From Desulfovibrio sp. (GTDB taxonomy: Bacteria > Desulfobacterota > Desulfovibrionia > Desulfovibrionales > Desulfovibrionaceae), in assembly GCA_031260725.1 (NCBI GenBank), contig JAISKZ010000037.1, positions 1 to 43,816 on the forward strand: a stretch of 43,816 nt of DNA, in the 5' to 3' direction. The translations under genes were made by a program, and so were the position numbers. Below, piece by piece: positions 42,757 through 43,816 of the stretch. The notes under the pieces are model-generated. The model made no database searches and was not told the origin of the DNA. It saw only the letters and a program-made list of their open reading frames with translations. Numbering within the stretch: the first letter of the stretch is position 1; each line of letters starts with the position of its first letter.

Positions 42757-43577
42757 TGCCCATCCTGCCCATCCGCCGCAGCGCCGGCCTGCTCTGCCTT
42801 GTTTTTTTCCTCCTTTTCCCTGTCGCGGCGCGGGCGGCGCTGCCCGTGCGCGCCGCCATAGTGCTCAATATGAACACAGGGCGCGTGCTGCATGAGTACA
42901 ACGCCGACCTCGTCGTTCCGCCAGCGTCGCTGACCAAAGTCATGACCATGTTTCTCTGCCTCGACGCGGTCAAAGCGGGCTGGCTTTCACTGGACAAAAA
43001 AATCAAAATCAGCCGGCGTGCCGTCGCTGCGGGCGGCTCGTCCATGCATTTGCGCGCCGACGAAAGCGTGCCCCTTGCGACTCTGCTCACAGGCATGGCC
43101 GTGGCATCGGGCAACGACGCGGCCACGACTGTCGCCCTGTGCGTCGCCCGCGGCAATATGCCAAAATTTGTCGATTCAATGAATCGCAAGGCCCGCGCGC
43201 TCGGCATGCGCCGCACAATGTTTCAAAACCCCACAGGCCTGCCCGCCGGCGCCCAAAAAACTTCAGCCCGCGACATGGCGCTGCTGGCGCAGAGGTATCT
43301 GGGCGCCCACCCGACAGCCGGGAGATTTCACAGTACGCCCGCATTCACGCATAACGGCCTCACCATGCAGAACACAAACGCGCTGCTCGGCGTGCCCGGC
43401 GTCAACGGTCTGAAAACCGGCTTTACCGTTGCCTCCGGCTATAACATCATTGTAACGGCCGCTCGCGGCAAAACGCGTCTGCTGGCCGTTGTGCTGGGCG
43501 GCAGGAGCAGGGATGCGCGCGATGGAACCGCACGCCGCCTCATTGAGGACGGATTCAGACGCGCATCCGCCAAATAA
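42756..43577 (+). CDS. D-alanyl-D-alanine carboxypeptidase (peptidase S11)
   Basis: Periplasmic penicillin-binding enzyme of 273 aa that trims the terminal D-Ala of peptidoglycan stem peptides. A signal peptide ends near ARA-AL (residue 27). All three active-site motifs are present: S58-L-T-K61, S118-G-N120 and K220-T-G222. E. coli DacA is about 400 aa with a C-terminal beta domain and an amphipathic anchor. Both are absent, so this is the short catalytic form and may be soluble. Its ATG overlaps the permease stop by one base (TGATG). Confidence 0.94.
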   Translation: MPILPIRRSAGLLCLVFFLLFPVAARAALPVRAAIVLNMNTGRVLHEYNADLVVPPASLTKVMTMFLCLDAVKAGWLSLDKKIKISRRAVAAGGSSMHLRADESVPLATLLTGMAVASGNDAATTVALCVARGNMPKFVDSMNRKARALGMRRTMFQNPTGLPAGAQKTSARDMALLAQRYLGAHPTAGRFHSTPAFTHNGLTMQNTNALLGVPGVNGLKTGFTVASGYNIIVTAARGKTRLLAVVLGGRSRDARDGTARRLIEDGFRRASAK

Positions 43578-43642
43578 TCTTGCATGTTCGGGCCGCCCGT
43601 ATAATGTGGTGACGCCGCGCATAGTGACGTTGGCGTAAGCCC

Positions 43643-43816
43643 CTAGAATTCAAATCCTACACGTAAAGAACCACCAATGCCTTCACGTTGGCCTGTATAA
43701 CCCTGTACACCAAGATCAACAAACCACGGTGATTGATCAGAAGGTTTCATAATCAAACCAATCTCACCAATACCTGTTCCACCTTCGAGTTTCGCTTTTT
43801 CGATATCATGTCCATA
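43643..43816 (-). CDS. Autotransporter-like outer-membrane barrel, C-terminal end (partial)
   Basis: On the minus strand a frame enters from the right edge and ends at TAG 43645-43643, giving the last 57 residues. Alternating strands (GEIGLIMKPSD, WFVDLGVQGYTGQREG, GGSLRVGFEF) with a final Phe are what the last strands of an autotransporter beta-domain look like, and the terminal aromatic is the Bam signal. The codons are clearly more AT-rich than in the genes to the left. The gap 43578-43642 shows no terminator I can support. The passenger domain lies outside the window. Confidence 0.75.
   Translation of the reverse strand, partial: YGHDIEKAKLEGGTGIGEIGLIMKPSDQSPWFVDLGVQGYTGQREGIGGSLRVGFEF

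Noticed and set aside
43641..43665. tRNA T-arm-like sequence (TTCAAATCC)
   Set aside because: No acceptor or anticodon stem can be built around it, and the bases are explained as the minus-strand C-terminus of the barrel protein.

Overview
The window looks like chromosomal DNA of a Desulfovibrionaceae-type sulfate reducer (Desulfovibrio or a close, possibly host-associated relative). This rests on gene content, not on a database search: an atypical thioredoxin/thioredoxin reductase pair with a CPHC active site, a futalosine-route menaquinone gene (mqnB) beside menG and a polyprenyl diphosphate synthase, a PurL carrying its own PurS-like N-terminus but no glutaminase domain, and a complete NikKMLQO-type nickel importer. 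Most genes are GC-rich. The Crp-like regulator gene, several intergenic gaps and the right-hand end are visibly more AT-rich.

Layout. 1-1168: thioredoxin (cut by the left edge) and thioredoxin reductase. 1276-6231: outer-membrane barrel protein, two tandem near-identical MFS transporters separated by a scar of a second barrel gene, then a Crp/Fnr regulator. 6240-10180: gatA, gatC and dnaK, all on the minus strand. 10470-12878: metNIQ methionine importer. 12919-14349: a metallophosphoesterase convergent with metQ, and 5-formyl-THF cyclo-ligase. 14376-14528: a candidate promoter followed by a structured RNA. 14637-18472: menG, a nucleotide-sugar dehydrogenase, mqnB and polyprenyl synthase. 18616-21615: purL. 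21638-24114: initiating sugar transferase and a GT4 glycosyltransferase (minus). 24469-25137: RlpA-like protein. 25254-25889: grpE (minus). 26190-29750: nickel ECF importer. 29858-32264: a small thioredoxin-fold-like protein, an unusual Thr-type sulfatase-superfamily enzyme and a small unknown. 32532-36489: rpsT, ruvB-ruvA-moaA (minus), an exported DUF5334-like protein and a cysteine-motif unknown. 36673-39389: a small, possibly truncated ORF, miaB and a GT4 glycosyltransferase. 39419-40969: flippase-like membrane protein (minus). 41118-43577: a leader hairpin, greA, an AI-2E-family permease and a D,D-carboxypeptidase. 43643-43816: the C-terminal end of an autotransporter-like barrel (minus).

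How the genes work together. Menaquinone synthesis (mqnB, polyprenyl synthase, menG) supports anaerobic respiration. Nickel uptake fits supply of NiFe hydrogenase. moaA serves molybdopterin/tungstopterin enzymes. Four scattered genes (nucleotide-sugar dehydrogenase, initiating sugar transferase, two GT4 enzymes) point to surface polysaccharide synthesis. DnaK and GrpE are two parts of one chaperone machine placed at separate loci.

The most interesting points are the barrel-MFS tandem duplication with its decayed scar and broken terminator, the sulfatase-like enzyme with Thr where the catalytic Cys/Ser should be, the candidate small or leader RNA ahead of menG, and the 10-bp hairpin in the greA leader. 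I found no CRISPR array, insertion sequence, rRNA or tRNA. No wholly new multi-gene defence or mobile system is evident.
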